A stretch of DNA of 64,000 bases, taken from Xanthobacteraceae bacterium. GTDB lineage: Bacteria > Pseudomonadota > Alphaproteobacteria > Rhizobiales > Xanthobacteraceae. Within the stretch, counting starts at the first letter, position 1, and each line of letters begins with the position of its first letter. The translations under genes were made by a program, and so were the position numbers. Location of the stretch: assembly GCA_019635585.1 (NCBI GenBank), contig JAHBZE010000001.1:1-64000 (forward strand), read 5' to 3'. The notes beneath the pieces were generated by a model. The model worked only from the letters and a program-made list of their open reading frames with translations, had not been told where the DNA came from and did no database searches. This document shows positions 37,142-46,324 of the stretch, piece by piece.

Positions 37142-38301
37142 GCGGGCATCGCCTTTTCGACCAGCCGCACCCAATACGACGCACCATAGGGAATTGCGCT
37201 GTCGTCGAAGTTGTAGGCCGGATGGTGCAGGTTCGCGCTGTCGCCGTTACCCATGAAGATGAACGCGCCGGGACGTGCCTCCAGCATGAACGCGAAATCT
37301 TCGCCGCCCATCACCGGTGGTGTCTTGGTTTCGACATTCGCGTCCCCCGCAACCTCGCGCGCAATCGAAGACGCGAACTCGGTCGCCTTCTCGTCGTTCA
37401 CGACCACCGGATAGTCGCGCGAATAATTCACCTTCACTTTCGCGCCGTGCAGTTTGCCGATGCCTTCGGCGACCTCAACGATGCGCTTCTCCAGGAGATC
37501 GCGTACCGCAGGACGCAGGCTACGCGCGGTGCCGCGCAGGAGCGCGGTCTGCGGGATCACGTTGTCGGTGTGACCTGCCTGAAACAGCGTGATCGACACG
37601 ACTGCGCTTTCCAGCGGATCGACGTTGCGCGCGACGATGCTCTGTAGCGTGTTGATGATCTGCGCGCCGACCAGCACGGTATCGACCGCGAAGTGCGGAC
37701 GAGCTGCGTGGCCGCCGACACCTTCGATCTCGATGGTGAGCCGGTCCGCCGCCGCCATGATCGCACCGGAGCGCATTGCGAATTTTCCGACCGGCAGGCC
37801 CGGCATGTTGTGCATGCCATAGACTTCGCCGATCTTGAATCGCGTCATCAGTCCGTCGTCGATCATCGCTTTCGCGCCGGCGCCGCCTTCTTCGGCTGGC
37901 TGGAAGATCACGATCGCGGTTCCCGCAAAGTTGCGCGTCTCGCAAAGGTGGCGCGCGGCACCGAGCAGCATAGCGGTATGGCCGTCATGACCGCAGGCGT
38001 GCATCTTGCCCGGAATTTTCGAGGCGTAAGGCAGGCCGGTAATCTCGTCGAGCGGCAGCGCGTCCATGTCCGCGCGCATGCCGATCACCTTGTCGCCGGG
38101 CTTGTTGCCCTTGATTACGCCGACGACGCCGGTGCGGCCGATGCCCGGCACCACTTCATCGCAACCGAATGCTTTCAGCTTCTCGGTGACCGTCTTCGCG
38201 GTCTCATGAACCTCGTAGAGCAACTCGGGATACTGGTGGAGATGACGCCGCCATTCGGCGACCTCGCCGGCCTGATCGGCGATCCGGTTCAACACGGGCA
38301 T
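37138..38301 (-). CDS. M20-family amidohydrolase (hippurate hydrolase/aminoacylase-like)
   Basis: A 387-residue metallopeptidase-fold amidohydrolase. Metal ligands are visible in MRADMDALPLDE, HACGHDGHTAML (the conserved Cys-Gly-His-Asp), QPAEEGGAGAK and the C-terminal GGEDFAFM. It resembles the HipO/IAA-amino-acid hydrolase group that releases amino acids from N-acyl conjugates. There is no signal peptide, so it is cytoplasmic. No neighbour indicates the acyl substrate. Confidence 0.92.
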   Translation of the reverse strand: MPVLNRIADQAGEVAEWRRHLHQYPELLYEVHETAKTVTEKLKAFGCDEVVPGIGRTGVVGVIKGNKPGDKVIGMRADMDALPLDEITGLPYASKIPGKMHACGHDGHTAMLLGAARHLCETRNFAGTAIVIFQPAEEGGAGAKAMIDDGLMTRFKIGEVYGMHNMPGLPVGKFAMRSGAIMAAADRLTIEIEGVGGHAARPHFAVDTVLVGAQIINTLQSIVARNVDPLESAVVSITLFQAGHTDNVIPQTALLRGTARSLRPAVRDLLEKRIVEVAEGIGKLHGAKVKVNYSRDYPVVVNDEKATEFASSIAREVAGDANVETKTPPVMGGEDFAFMLEARPGAFIFMGNGDSANLHHPAYNFDDSAIPYGASYWVRLVEKAMPA

Positions 38302-38499
38302 GCGCAGGAACTCCGTAAAAGGCGATTCAATCGAAGCGGGCGCGGAGGGTCAACCGCGGCAGAATTCGCGGATTTTTGATCCGGAATCGCGCCTCCTCAT
38401 GCGATTTCGTACTGAAATCATCCGTTTTCGACTGGAAAGCAGACCCAAATCGGTGTTTCTCTCCGATTTCCGAATTGCCGAATTTCTAGGCAGGAATAC

Positions 38500-39114
38500 A
38501 TGGGCCCGAAAACGCATATCCGCGTATGGACGAAATCCAAGGTCAATTACCGCGACTATCGGATTCACATCCGCGCATCCATCGGCGCGCTGATCGGAAT
38601 CCTCGTGACCGGGTATGTCACGAAGCTCGCGCTTGGCATCGACAGCATGGACAAGATGGACATGATGGACGGCGTGGCGCTGCCGTTGTTGATCGCGCCA
38701 ATGGGTGCGTCGGCGGTGTTGTTGTTCGCGGCATCCCACAGCCCGCTTGCGCAGCCGTGGTCCATTCTCGGCGGCAACACGATTGCAGCGCTGGTCGGAG
38801 TCTTTACTTACATGTGGCTGAAGGATCCGATCGCGGCCTGCGGTGTCGCGGTCGCGGGTGCAATCGGTCTGACGTCGCTGCTCGGTTGCCTGCACCCGCC
38901 GGCAGGCGCGGTCGCGCTGACTGCTGTGCTCGGCGGGCCTGCCGTACACAATCTCGGCTACAAGTTCGTGTTGTGGCCGGTCGGCGTCAATTCGCTCCTG
39001 CTTCTGATCGCGGCGCTGATCTTCAACAACCTCACTGGCCTGCGCTATCCGCCCCGGAAAGAACCGGCTGCACCGATTCCCGCGCCGGTACCCGCTCCCG
39101 CACCGGAAAACTAG
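38500..39114 (+). CDS. HPP-family integral membrane protein
   Basis: A 204-residue membrane protein with about four to five helices and the HPP signature GCLHPPAGAVAL (near residue 130), preceded by APMGASAVLLF. Members of this family include a cyanobacterial/chloroplast nitrite transporter and others fused to CBS domains; no CBS domain is present here. The ATG at 38500 follows AGGAATAC. The C-terminal tail is Pro/Ala-rich. It converges with the SPFH gene, overlapping by 4 bases. Confidence 0.85.
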   Translation: MGPKTHIRVWTKSKVNYRDYRIHIRASIGALIGILVTGYVTKLALGIDSMDKMDMMDGVALPLLIAPMGASAVLLFAASHSPLAQPWSILGGNTIAALVGVFTYMWLKDPIAACGVAVAGAIGLTSLLGCLHPPAGAVALTAVLGGPAVHNLGYKFVLWPVGVNSLLLLIAALIFNNLTGLRYPPRKEPAAPIPAPVPAPAPEN

Positions 39115-39671
39115 AAGCCGGTCCAGAGCTGGTAATTGCCGACGGCGGCGTTGCCATTGATCGCGAGCGCGGTGCACGGCGCGAACTCGGTAAGCTGCGC
39201 CTGCTGCACTTCGACGCCATAGCCGTTCAACACTTCGGCGACGCGTTCGGTCAGCTCCACATTGAACCCAAGGCGGTCGGCCTGAATCGATTCGATCGTA
39301 TGCTTCGACACCGCCGCGAGGATCGCAGCCTGCGAACGCTCGATCACGTCGGATGCGAGGTCGGCGATGTGTACGCCCGCCGCGATCACGTCGTTGATAT
39401 GGTAGGTGACGAGCGAGCCGACCGTGACCGTTTTCAAATCCTTGGTCATGATGACCTTCGACTGAATACGCACCGTCTGGCGCACCACGATCATCAACTT
39501 GTAGGTAGTGACGACTGGCCAGTAGATGTGCAGGCCGGGTTCCCATTCCTTCACCCGGTGTCCGTGCACGAAGGCGACGCCGCGATGGGTCGCCGGCACG
39601 ATCACCAGTGCCGGAATTACCTTGAGAAGTGCCTGGAAGATTTCGCCAAGCCAACCAAACGCTTTATCCAC
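39111..39671 (-). CDS. Short SPFH/band 7 domain protein
   Basis: A 186-residue protein. An N-terminal hydrophobic segment (about residues 8-26) is followed by a band 7 domain: EPGLHIYWPVVTTYKLM, then VGSLVTYHINDVIAAGVHI and NGYGVEVQQAQLTEF. Most SPFH proteins carry a long C-terminal coiled coil for ring assembly; this one ends soon after the band 7 core. It probably associates with the inner membrane. It is the last gene of the glycan-cluster strand, 16 bases after the GH39-like gene. Function unknown. Confidence 0.75.
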   Translation of the reverse strand: MDKAFGWLGEIFQALLKVIPALVIVPATHRGVAFVHGHRVKEWEPGLHIYWPVVTTYKLMIVVRQTVRIQSKVIMTKDLKTVTVGSLVTYHINDVIAAGVHIADLASDVIERSQAAILAAVSKHTIESIQADRLGFNVELTERVAEVLNGYGVEVQQAQLTEFAPCTALAINGNAAVGNYQLWTGF

Positions 39672-39687
39672 GCTTCGCTCCCATGCG

Positions 39688-41058
39688 CTAGTCGATAACC
39701 GTTACTGTGGCGGCATTGGTTATTACGGCAATGCCATAGCCGTTTATGGTAAGGCGTCCGGTAAATTTCTCAGACTCGATCTTTTCATTCGTCGACTCAT
39801 CGAGACGGAAGAGTTCGCGGCAGCCGTCGAGTTCGGCGTCCCATTCGGCCGGCACGAGTGCCACCTGCTCGCGCGACGGATTTACAAATACCGCGCTTAA
39901 TCTTCCGCCGTCGCGCGCGACGATTGCATCGAGCTTCGGCGCAGTGTCGGACTCGGGCGGAAAACGGATTTCGTCGCCATGCCGAACGTGTTGCGCGAAC
40001 AGCTGCTTTGCGAGGGCTGCCGGGCTCGGCTTGCCGTCCATGTAAACGAGACCGTAGGCATCGGTATGCGCGGTCGCGGTCCAGCGCATTTCGAGATCGG
40101 CACCGCCGCGAATGAGGTGGATCAGGGCGGAAGCGTAATAGGCCGCGCCGAGCAGGTTCTGGTTATAGCCGAGCGTATAATAATACTCGTGATGCGACAT
40201 CGTATTCAATTCGCCGCAGACGTTGAGCACGTCGCGGCCCTGCAACAGCCGCTCGACGCCGCGCGCTGCGGCTTCATAGACTGGGGTCTGCGCAAGCAGC
40301 AGCGGCTCGAATGCGGCCCCGTTCGGCGAGTCCGGCGAGCCCCACATCACGACGCCGGGTAACGAATGGCTTGGTACTGCCGGACGCCAATCGCCGTAGC
40401 GATGCCAGGAAACAAAACCAACCTGCCGATCATCGATTTCGGAAAGCAAACGCGCGATCCAATCCATCCAGAAGGCGCGGTGCGTGCCGTCCGCCGCCGG
40501 ACCCCCTATCAACGCCTTACGGCTGCCAAGAAATGGCGACAGCAATTTCAGTACTTCCGCGGAAATCGCATCATAGATCGGAAGATATTGGTCGATGGTG
40601 AGGTCGCCGCCGATCGCAAGATTGTTCGGCTCGTTCCAGATACACCAGTACCACTGAGACACTTCCTCGCCGCCCCAGCGCTCGATGCAACTCCACGCGA
40701 CTTCGGCGGAGCGCGCGACGAACTCGGCAATGTTACGCTTGCGATCGTAGGGCGGCGGAAATTTTGCGAAGGTGATCATCGGCTTCGCGCCGAGATCGAG
40801 GATTGCCTGCAACATGCCCTCGAAGTCGTGCCAGTCCTTGAACGGATCGGGCACTGGCTGGTCGAAGACGAAAACGCGGACCACCTTCGTGTCCATCAGG
40901 CGAAGCCGGCGTTGGATTTCAGCCCGATGTTCGCCCCGCGACAAATGCCACCAGCCGTAAATCTCGTTGAAGCCATAGCGCAGCTTCATTCGCCGCGCGG
41001 GCAAGGGGCTTGCCTGCGCGCTCAGAGGTGCATTGGCTTGAGGATTGCGGCCGAGCAA
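39688..41058 (-). CDS. Clan A glycoside hydrolase-like protein (GH39-like)
   Basis: A 456-residue (beta/alpha)8-type protein with the two expected catalytic glutamates: Glu143 in IWNEPNN (acid/base) and Glu283 in VCGELNT (nucleophile). WHRYGDW lies between them and a beta-rich C-terminal domain follows (about residues 370-456). No signal peptide is seen, so a cytoplasmic or atypically exported enzyme is implied. The start is a TTG preceded by GAGGAG; an ATG at residue 24 is an alternative. It is the last enzyme of the coupled glycosyltransferase cassette, so it may trim the glycan that cassette builds. Substrate unknown. Confidence 0.72.
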   Translation of the reverse strand: MLGRNPQANAPLSAQASPLPARRMKLRYGFNEIYGWWHLSRGEHRAEIQRRLRLMDTKVVRVFVFDQPVPDPFKDWHDFEGMLQAILDLGAKPMITFAKFPPPYDRKRNIAEFVARSAEVAWSCIERWGGEEVSQWYWCIWNEPNNLAIGGDLTIDQYLPIYDAISAEVLKLLSPFLGSRKALIGGPAADGTHRAFWMDWIARLLSEIDDRQVGFVSWHRYGDWRPAVPSHSLPGVVMWGSPDSPNGAAFEPLLLAQTPVYEAAARGVERLLQGRDVLNVCGELNTMSHHEYYYTLGYNQNLLGAAYYASALIHLIRGGADLEMRWTATAHTDAYGLVYMDGKPSPAALAKQLFAQHVRHGDEIRFPPESDTAPKLDAIVARDGGRLSAVFVNPSREQVALVPAEWDAELDGCRELFRLDESTNEKIESEKFTGRLTINGYGIAVITNAATVTVID

Positions 41059-41064
41059 TGCCGG

Positions 41065-42117
41065 TTACTCCTCAATGATCTCGATCAGGCGTTGCAGCCG
41101 CGCTTCCGGACTGTGCCGGATTGCGAAGTCGCGGCGGATACCGCGTACGATATCGGCATAATGTTCCGGGCGGGCCAGCACGTCGAGAATCTTTTCCGAG
41201 CGGTCGCCCTCGGCAAAAGTCAGCTCCAGTGCGCGTTGGCCGAAGGTATCCGCGACATAGCGCGGATCCAGCAGGAATAGCGGAATAGTTCCGGCGGCCG
41301 GCGTTTCGAACGTGCGGCAGGTCACGAAATCCAGCAGTTCAAACAGCGGGCGATAGATCACCGGATTGAATATCCCCTTGTTCATGGTCGCAGTAACGTC
41401 GCGAAACGGGACCGGTGGGAGCGCCTCGAACTTGTTCTTCCGCAACCATTCGCGGTCGACGTAATAATCGGCCTTGATCTCGACGTACTCGGTCCATTCG
41501 AGCGGATGGTCCCAGCCCTCGCCAACCAGCCCGACGCGCCCGACCTTGTCGCGTACCGGCTCTATCGCTTTGAGGACTTGCGACATGCCGTGCCAGCGAA
41601 ATTTCGTGTGGCCGACGTAGATCATGCTGAATTCCTTATTGGAGAAATCCAGCTCCGACTCCCAGGTCGGGTCGTAGATATGAAACAGGAACGGCCGCAC
41701 GTTTTTTCGCTTCGGGTGTAGCGTCGGCTGGCAGATCTTGTCGGAAATGCTGTCGCAGACCTCGATCCAGTGCCGGCTCAGTTCTTCGGTCTTGTGATTG
41801 TAGTCGCCGCGGAATTCCAGCTTTTCGTTATACGCGCCGTCGCAGTCGATCACGACACGGCGGCTTCTCGGAACCGATTGCAGGAGCCGCACCCAGTCGA
41901 GCCGGTCGCCGAACTGCAACTGCGTGGTCCATTCGAACACGAAAACCACGGCGTCCGCTCCTTCGAGATCCAACGAATAATCGAGCGCGAAAGCGGCGTT
42001 CGGAGGGCCGTAGATTGTAACCTCGTGGCCGAGGGCCTTGGCGGCGCGCGCATAGCCGCGCAGATCGAGCATGCTGCCCGCGTTCTCATAGCCCCAATAG
42101 ACGAAAACGATCTTCAT
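41065..42117 (-). CDS. Putative CgeB-like GT-B glycosyltransferase, paralogue 3
   Basis: A 350-residue protein with a two-domain layout. The N-terminal half has Rossmann-like strands (MKIVFVYWGY, GHEVTIYGPP). The C-terminal half resembles CgeB-type GT-B transferases, with TFETPAAGTIPLFLLDP and a final helix after DVLARPEHYADIV. It shares with its two upstream neighbours the motif D-x4-YN followed by D-Y-N-H (residues about 96-112). Start at 42117 precedes the first strand; the longer frame has no similarity. The gap to the upstream gene is 7 bases. The glycosyltransferase role is inferred from family resemblance only. Confidence 0.6.
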   Translation of the reverse strand: MKIVFVYWGYENAGSMLDLRGYARAAKALGHEVTIYGPPNAAFALDYSLDLEGADAVVFVFEWTTQLQFGDRLDWVRLLQSVPRSRRVVIDCDGAYNEKLEFRGDYNHKTEELSRHWIEVCDSISDKICQPTLHPKRKNVRPFLFHIYDPTWESELDFSNKEFSMIYVGHTKFRWHGMSQVLKAIEPVRDKVGRVGLVGEGWDHPLEWTEYVEIKADYYVDREWLRKNKFEALPPVPFRDVTATMNKGIFNPVIYRPLFELLDFVTCRTFETPAAGTIPLFLLDPRYVADTFGQRALELTFAEGDRSEKILDVLARPEHYADIVRGIRRDFAIRHSPEARLQRLIEIIEE

Positions 42118-42124
42118 TGCGGGC

Positions 42125-43180
42125 TCAGTCCGGCAGTGCGGAGACGAGCTCCGCAACGCGCTTGTCATAGGAATTGTTCGCAGCAAGGTACTTGCGCACC
42201 GCGCTGACGACTTCGCGGTAATGATCGGGACGCGCGAGCGCGTCCAGCACCTTCTCGCCGATATTCGATCGCAGCATCAATTCGCGCGCGGCCGGCCCAT
42301 AGACTTCGAATGCAATCGCCTCGTCGAGCATCAGCAACGGAATCGTATCCGCGTAGAACACTTCGAAGTACTTCAGCGTGATGTGCTTCAGGTGATGCAG
42401 CACCGGGCGTTGCGTGAAGATGTTGATCTTCGCCGTGCTCATTTTTCGCACGACGTCGGTGTACATCACCGAGTCTTCGGTTTTGACGCGGAGCCGCTTG
42501 ATCATCGCGGGATCGGACTCAAACGCCGCCTCCGGGCCGGCGTCCTTGCCCTCCGCCGGCGGCCCGTCCCACCAGAGTCCGATGAAACCGATCTCTCCGA
42601 TCTTGTTACGGACCGGTTCGATTGCAGGTAGCAACTTGCCGCCGATGTCGCGCCAGCGCCACCAGTTATGGCCGAGATGCATGATGTCGTATTGCTTCGC
42701 GGCGCTGCCGAGCGGCGTCTCCAGCAAGGGGTCGTAGCCGTAGAAGATCATCGGCCGCACATGCGGATCGGTCGAACGGGCCAGCATCGGCTTCATCACG
42801 ACATCGGCGAGCGCGTCGTAATATTCCTGCCAGTGTTGCCGCTCGTCTTCGCTCGCGTGATTGAAATCGTAGTCATCGACCTTTGTGACCGGATTATACA
42901 TCCCGTCCATGTCGAAGATCATGCGATGCCGCTTCGGGATAGCGCTTAGCATCGACACTTCCTCGAGACGGCTGAGGCGATAGATCTCGGACTCGAAAAG
43001 ATAGGCCGCGCGGTCGAACGATTTCACGTCCTTCGAAAACTTGATGTCCGGAAGATGCGGCTGCGGATCGCCGTACATCGCGACGTGATGACCGTATCGC
43101 GGCGCGACGCGAATATAATTCGCAACGGCATGCGTATTGCCGGCGTTGCCGCGATGTTTCATCACGAACAGGACGTTCAC
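42125..43180 (-). CDS. Putative CgeB-like GT-B glycosyltransferase, paralogue 2
   Basis: A 351-residue paralogue of its neighbours. The N-terminal strand is NVLFVMKHRG, the shared block reads FDMDGMYN then YDFNH, and the C-terminal block is YFEVFYADTIPLLML with ARPDHYREVV. The start codon is a GTG at 43180, overlapping the stop of paralogue 1 (GTGA); a much longer frame running upstream to 43753 lies inside paralogue 1 and is a shadow. Coupled translation suggests the three proteins are made in fixed ratio, perhaps adding successive sugars or forming a complex. Activity unproven. Confidence 0.62.
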   Translation of the reverse strand: MNVLFVMKHRGNAGNTHAVANYIRVAPRYGHHVAMYGDPQPHLPDIKFSKDVKSFDRAAYLFESEIYRLSRLEEVSMLSAIPKRHRMIFDMDGMYNPVTKVDDYDFNHASEDERQHWQEYYDALADVVMKPMLARSTDPHVRPMIFYGYDPLLETPLGSAAKQYDIMHLGHNWWRWRDIGGKLLPAIEPVRNKIGEIGFIGLWWDGPPAEGKDAGPEAAFESDPAMIKRLRVKTEDSVMYTDVVRKMSTAKINIFTQRPVLHHLKHITLKYFEVFYADTIPLLMLDEAIAFEVYGPAARELMLRSNIGEKVLDALARPDHYREVVSAVRKYLAANNSYDKRVAELVSALPD

Positions 43181-44256
43181 CGCGTAGCCGCCCTTTTCAA
43201 TTCGTCGATGCGGACCGCGTAGGAATGTCTTTCCGCAAGATGCGTGCGGGTTTTCAGGACGGCGTCCCAGTAACTTTCTGGATCGGCGAGTGTGCCTGTG
43301 ACGAATTTCGCTACACCTTCGGTTGGCACGAGTTTCAGCGCTGCGCGGCCATAGATGCTCTCGACGAATTCGGGCGCGAGCATCAAGACCGGAATCGTAT
43401 CCGCGTAAAACGTCTCGAAGCTGCGGTTGGTGACGAAGCCGAGCGCGTTGAACAATGGCCGGTGAATGATCGGTGCGAATTTCGCCTGCCCCAAGAGCGG
43501 CACGATTTCGTCGAAGCGCACGCCGTTGCGAATTTCGACGCCGGCGCGGGACAGAAACGCCGCATCGGTATCGACGCCCATGATCGCTTTCTGCACCGTC
43601 CAGTCGGGACGCACGCCCCAGTCCCACCCGGTCAGGCAGGCCGGACCAGCCTTGTCGCGGACACTTTCGTAGCCTTCGAGGAAAGCGCGGACCTGATGCC
43701 AGCGCTGCCAGTTGCTGCCAACATACATCACACCATAGGGCTTGTTCGCCCATGCGGCGGCGGCTTCGGCGGCACTTTTATATTTCTTCTCGACCGAGCC
43801 TTCGTCGAAGCCGTGAAACAGAAGTGTATTTACGCCTTCCCTCTTCGGCGTGAGCGTCGGTTGCAGAATGATGTCTGACACAGCCGCAATCGCATCCTGC
43901 CATTCCCAAGCCTGATGCCCGTCAAGCTTTTCGAGATGATTGAAGTCGTGATCGACCCGGATCGTCTCGTTGTAATGCGCCCAGAGATCAACGATGGCGC
44001 GGCGCTCGCGCGGGATACCATCGAGCACGCGCGCGAGATAGGGCATGTCAGGAAAATCAGACGGCAGTTGAATCACGAACAGCGCAAGATCAGTGTTCGC
44101 GAGATCGGTCGTGTATTTGAGCTTCGGCAGTTCCTGACTGGCTTCGCCATAGACTGCGATGTCGTGGCCGAGCGCGCGGCCCACCTCGATCCATTTGTGA
44201 ATGGTCGAGACGCTGCGCGTCCAGGCATCGACCGAGGTTACAAGCAGAATTTTCAT
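43177..44256 (-). CDS. Putative CgeB-like GT-B glycosyltransferase, paralogue 1
   Basis: A 359-residue first member of three tandem paralogues. The N-terminal strand is MKILLVTSVDAW, the shared block is DLWAHYN then HDFNH, and the C-terminal block is SFETFYADTIPVLML. The ATG at 44256 overlaps the stop of the upstream epimerase (ATGA). As in CgeB-like enzymes, the conserved Glu before the TIP motif could contact the nucleotide-sugar diphosphate. Sequence identity among the three is low apart from these blocks, pointing to old duplication and different donors or acceptors. Confidence 0.62.
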   Translation of the reverse strand: MKILLVTSVDAWTRSVSTIHKWIEVGRALGHDIAVYGEASQELPKLKYTTDLANTDLALFVIQLPSDFPDMPYLARVLDGIPRERRAIVDLWAHYNETIRVDHDFNHLEKLDGHQAWEWQDAIAAVSDIILQPTLTPKREGVNTLLFHGFDEGSVEKKYKSAAEAAAAWANKPYGVMYVGSNWQRWHQVRAFLEGYESVRDKAGPACLTGWDWGVRPDWTVQKAIMGVDTDAAFLSRAGVEIRNGVRFDEIVPLLGQAKFAPIIHRPLFNALGFVTNRSFETFYADTIPVLMLAPEFVESIYGRAALKLVPTEGVAKFVTGTLADPESYWDAVLKTRTHLAERHSYAVRIDELKRAATR

Positions 44257-45236
44257 GCGCGGCGCCCCGTGCTCGCCGCCGACGGCGTGCCTTTTTCGAA
44301 TTCTTCCCTGGCCCAAGCGACCGTCTTTCGAAGTCCCTCCTCGAAACTCGTCTTCGGTACCCAGTCCAGCAATCGCTTGGCCTTGCCGATATCGGCCTGC
44401 ACCGCGCGTTGTTCGCCCGCGCGGCCCGGAGCATGGCGGATGTCGTAGTCCGGTTTACCGAATGCAGTTGCGACTGCTTTCGCAAGCTGATTGATCGACG
44501 TTGCGCGGCCGCCGCCGAGATTGATGACCTCGCCTTTCGCCGCTTTCGCCGTCAGCGCGCGCGACCAGCCATCGACGATGTCCTCGACGAACACGAAGTC
44601 GCGGGTCTGTTCGCCGTCGCCGAAAATCGTGATCGGCTCGCCGCGCAGAATGTTGCCGCTGAAAATCCCGAGCACACCCTGGTAAGGGTTGTTGTAGGAC
44701 TGGCCCGGCCCAAAGACGCTGAACATGCGCAGCGACGTTACCGAGAAATCGAAACCGAGATCGGGCCGCTCACCGGTCGCATGTACGTAGCGTTCGCCCG
44801 CGAGCTTCGTAATCCCGTAATAGGCATCCGGCACGCAAGGCTCAGTCTCCACTGTCGGCACCTTCGCGGCGTTTCCATAAAGCGTCATCGAACTCGCGTA
44901 GAGAAAGCGCGGTACCTTGTGCTTCACGCAGAGCTTGAGCATCTGCACGGTGCCTTCGGTATTGGTCCTGAGATCGGCGACCGGGTCGGAGAAGGCCTTG
45001 ATGATCGAAACCTGCCCCGCGATATGACAAACCGCGTCGAGGCTTTGCGCGAAGACCGCTTCGACTTCTTCAGGTTTGGTGACGTCGCCGCGTGAATATT
45101 TCGCGGCCGCCGGAACGAGCGCGGGATCGCCGTTCGACTCGTTGTCGACAACGAACACCTCATGTCCATCCGCAAGCAAACGCTTGGTCAGGTGGATTCC
45201 GATAAAGCCCGCGCCGCCTGTCACCAATACTTTCAT
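44253..45236 (-). CDS. NAD-dependent nucleotide-sugar epimerase/dehydratase
   Basis: A 327-residue extended SDR. The NAD motif GGAGFIG is at residues 7-13, YASSMTLYG carries the catalytic Ser/Thr region, and YYGITK the Tyr and Lys. FSVFGPGQSYNNPYQGVLG fits UDP-glucose/GlcNAc 4-epimerase-like enzymes. It is translationally coupled to glycosyltransferase paralogue 1 and lies 18 bases after the CDP-paratose-epimerase-like gene. It should supply one of the sugar donors of the cluster; sugar unknown. Confidence 0.85.
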   Translation of the reverse strand: MKVLVTGGAGFIGIHLTKRLLADGHEVFVVDNESNGDPALVPAAAKYSRGDVTKPEEVEAVFAQSLDAVCHIAGQVSIIKAFSDPVADLRTNTEGTVQMLKLCVKHKVPRFLYASSMTLYGNAAKVPTVETEPCVPDAYYGITKLAGERYVHATGERPDLGFDFSVTSLRMFSVFGPGQSYNNPYQGVLGIFSGNILRGEPITIFGDGEQTRDFVFVEDIVDGWSRALTAKAAKGEVINLGGGRATSINQLAKAVATAFGKPDYDIRHAPGRAGEQRAVQADIGKAKRLLDWVPKTSFEEGLRKTVAWAREEFEKGTPSAASTGRRA

Positions 45237-45254
45237 TCCGCTTCCCTTGCGCGC

Positions 45255-46277
45255 TTAAAAAGCTTCGCGATTGGCTTCGACCCATTCGATCAGTTTGCTC
45301 ACGCCGGATTTCGCGTCGATCTGCGGCTTCCAGCCGAGAACCTTGTCGAGCTTGCGAACGTCGCTGACATAGACTTCCTGATCGCCCGGTCGCCATTGGT
45401 CGAATTTCAGCGGAATTTTGCGCTTGAAATGCTGTTCCAGAAGATCGACCAGTTCGAGCAGTGATAGCGTCTGCGCGGTGCCGCCGCCGATATTGAATGC
45501 CTGCCCGCGGATTTCGTCAGGCGAACGGATCGCGGCCTCATAGGCACGGACGAGATCGTCGACATGCAGTACGTCGCGCACCTGCTTGCCGTCGCCGTAG
45601 ATCGTGATGTTCTTTTTCAGAAGTGTCGCGATCGCGAACCATGCGACCCAGCCCTGATCCTCGATGCCGAACTGGCGCGGTCCGTAAATGCAGGACTGGC
45701 GGAATGCGGCGGCAGGAATTCCATAAATGCGTGCGAAGTCGAGCACATATTGATCGGCGGCGCCCTTCGAGCAGCCATAGGGCGACAGAAAGTCGAGCGG
45801 CTCGGATTCCGGAATGCCGTGCGGGCGATTGGTGTAGGCGTAGCGGTTGCCGCGAAGCTCGGAAGCGGCGCCCGTAATCTTGCCGTACACTTTGTTCGTG
45901 GAAGCGAACAGAAAGACCGCGTCCGGACGATGCCGGCGCACGGCATCGAGCAGATTGAAGGTGCCAAGCGCGTTGATGTCGAAGTCCATGCGCGGATCAG
46001 TGACCGACGTCGTGACCGCCACCTGCGCCGCCAGATGGATCACGGCGTCTGGCTTCTTTTCCGAAATCACCCGGTCGACCGCGGCCGTATCGCGCACGTC
46101 GATCTTGGCAAGCTCGAACTCCGCCTCGTCGCGGAGCCACGCGAGATTGCTCTCGGTGCCCGCACGCGAAAGGTTATCGAGCACGGTCACCTGCCAGTTG
46201 CGCTGGCCGAAATAGCGCGCGGCATTGCAGCCGATGAATCCGGCGCCCCCGGTAATCAGGACGTGTTTCGTCGTCAT
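45255..46277 (-). CDS. CDP-paratose 2-epimerase-like SDR (RfbE/TylE type)
   Basis: A 340-residue extended SDR. GGAGFIGCNAARYFGQ opens the NAD site. The blocks FASTNKVYG, SPYGCSKGAADQYVLDFAR, and AAFRQSCIYGPRQFG with EDQGWVAWF are characteristic of CDP-paratose/CDP-tyvelose 2-epimerases, which act on 3,6-dideoxyhexoses. No CDP-glucose dehydratase or paratose synthase is in the window, so the true substrate may be another hexose. It is the first gene of the minus-strand glycan operon and diverges from the TylF methyltransferase across 47 bases. Confidence 0.82.
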   Translation of the reverse strand: MTTKHVLITGGAGFIGCNAARYFGQRNWQVTVLDNLSRAGTESNLAWLRDEAEFELAKIDVRDTAAVDRVISEKKPDAVIHLAAQVAVTTSVTDPRMDFDINALGTFNLLDAVRRHRPDAVFLFASTNKVYGKITGAASELRGNRYAYTNRPHGIPESEPLDFLSPYGCSKGAADQYVLDFARIYGIPAAAFRQSCIYGPRQFGIEDQGWVAWFAIATLLKKNITIYGDGKQVRDVLHVDDLVRAYEAAIRSPDEIRGQAFNIGGGTAQTLSLLELVDLLEQHFKRKIPLKFDQWRPGDQEVYVSDVRKLDKVLGWKPQIDAKSGVSKLIEWVEANREAF

Positions 46278-46324
46278 TCAGGTCTTCCGTTGAGTAATTT
46301 GCCGGGGTCGTGCGAGATAGTCCG

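Noticed and set aside
42125..43753. Extended 542-codon version of glycosyltransferase paralogue 2
   Set aside because: The first ~190 codons overlap paralogue 1 out of frame; the homologous start and the GTGA overlap fix the start at 43180.
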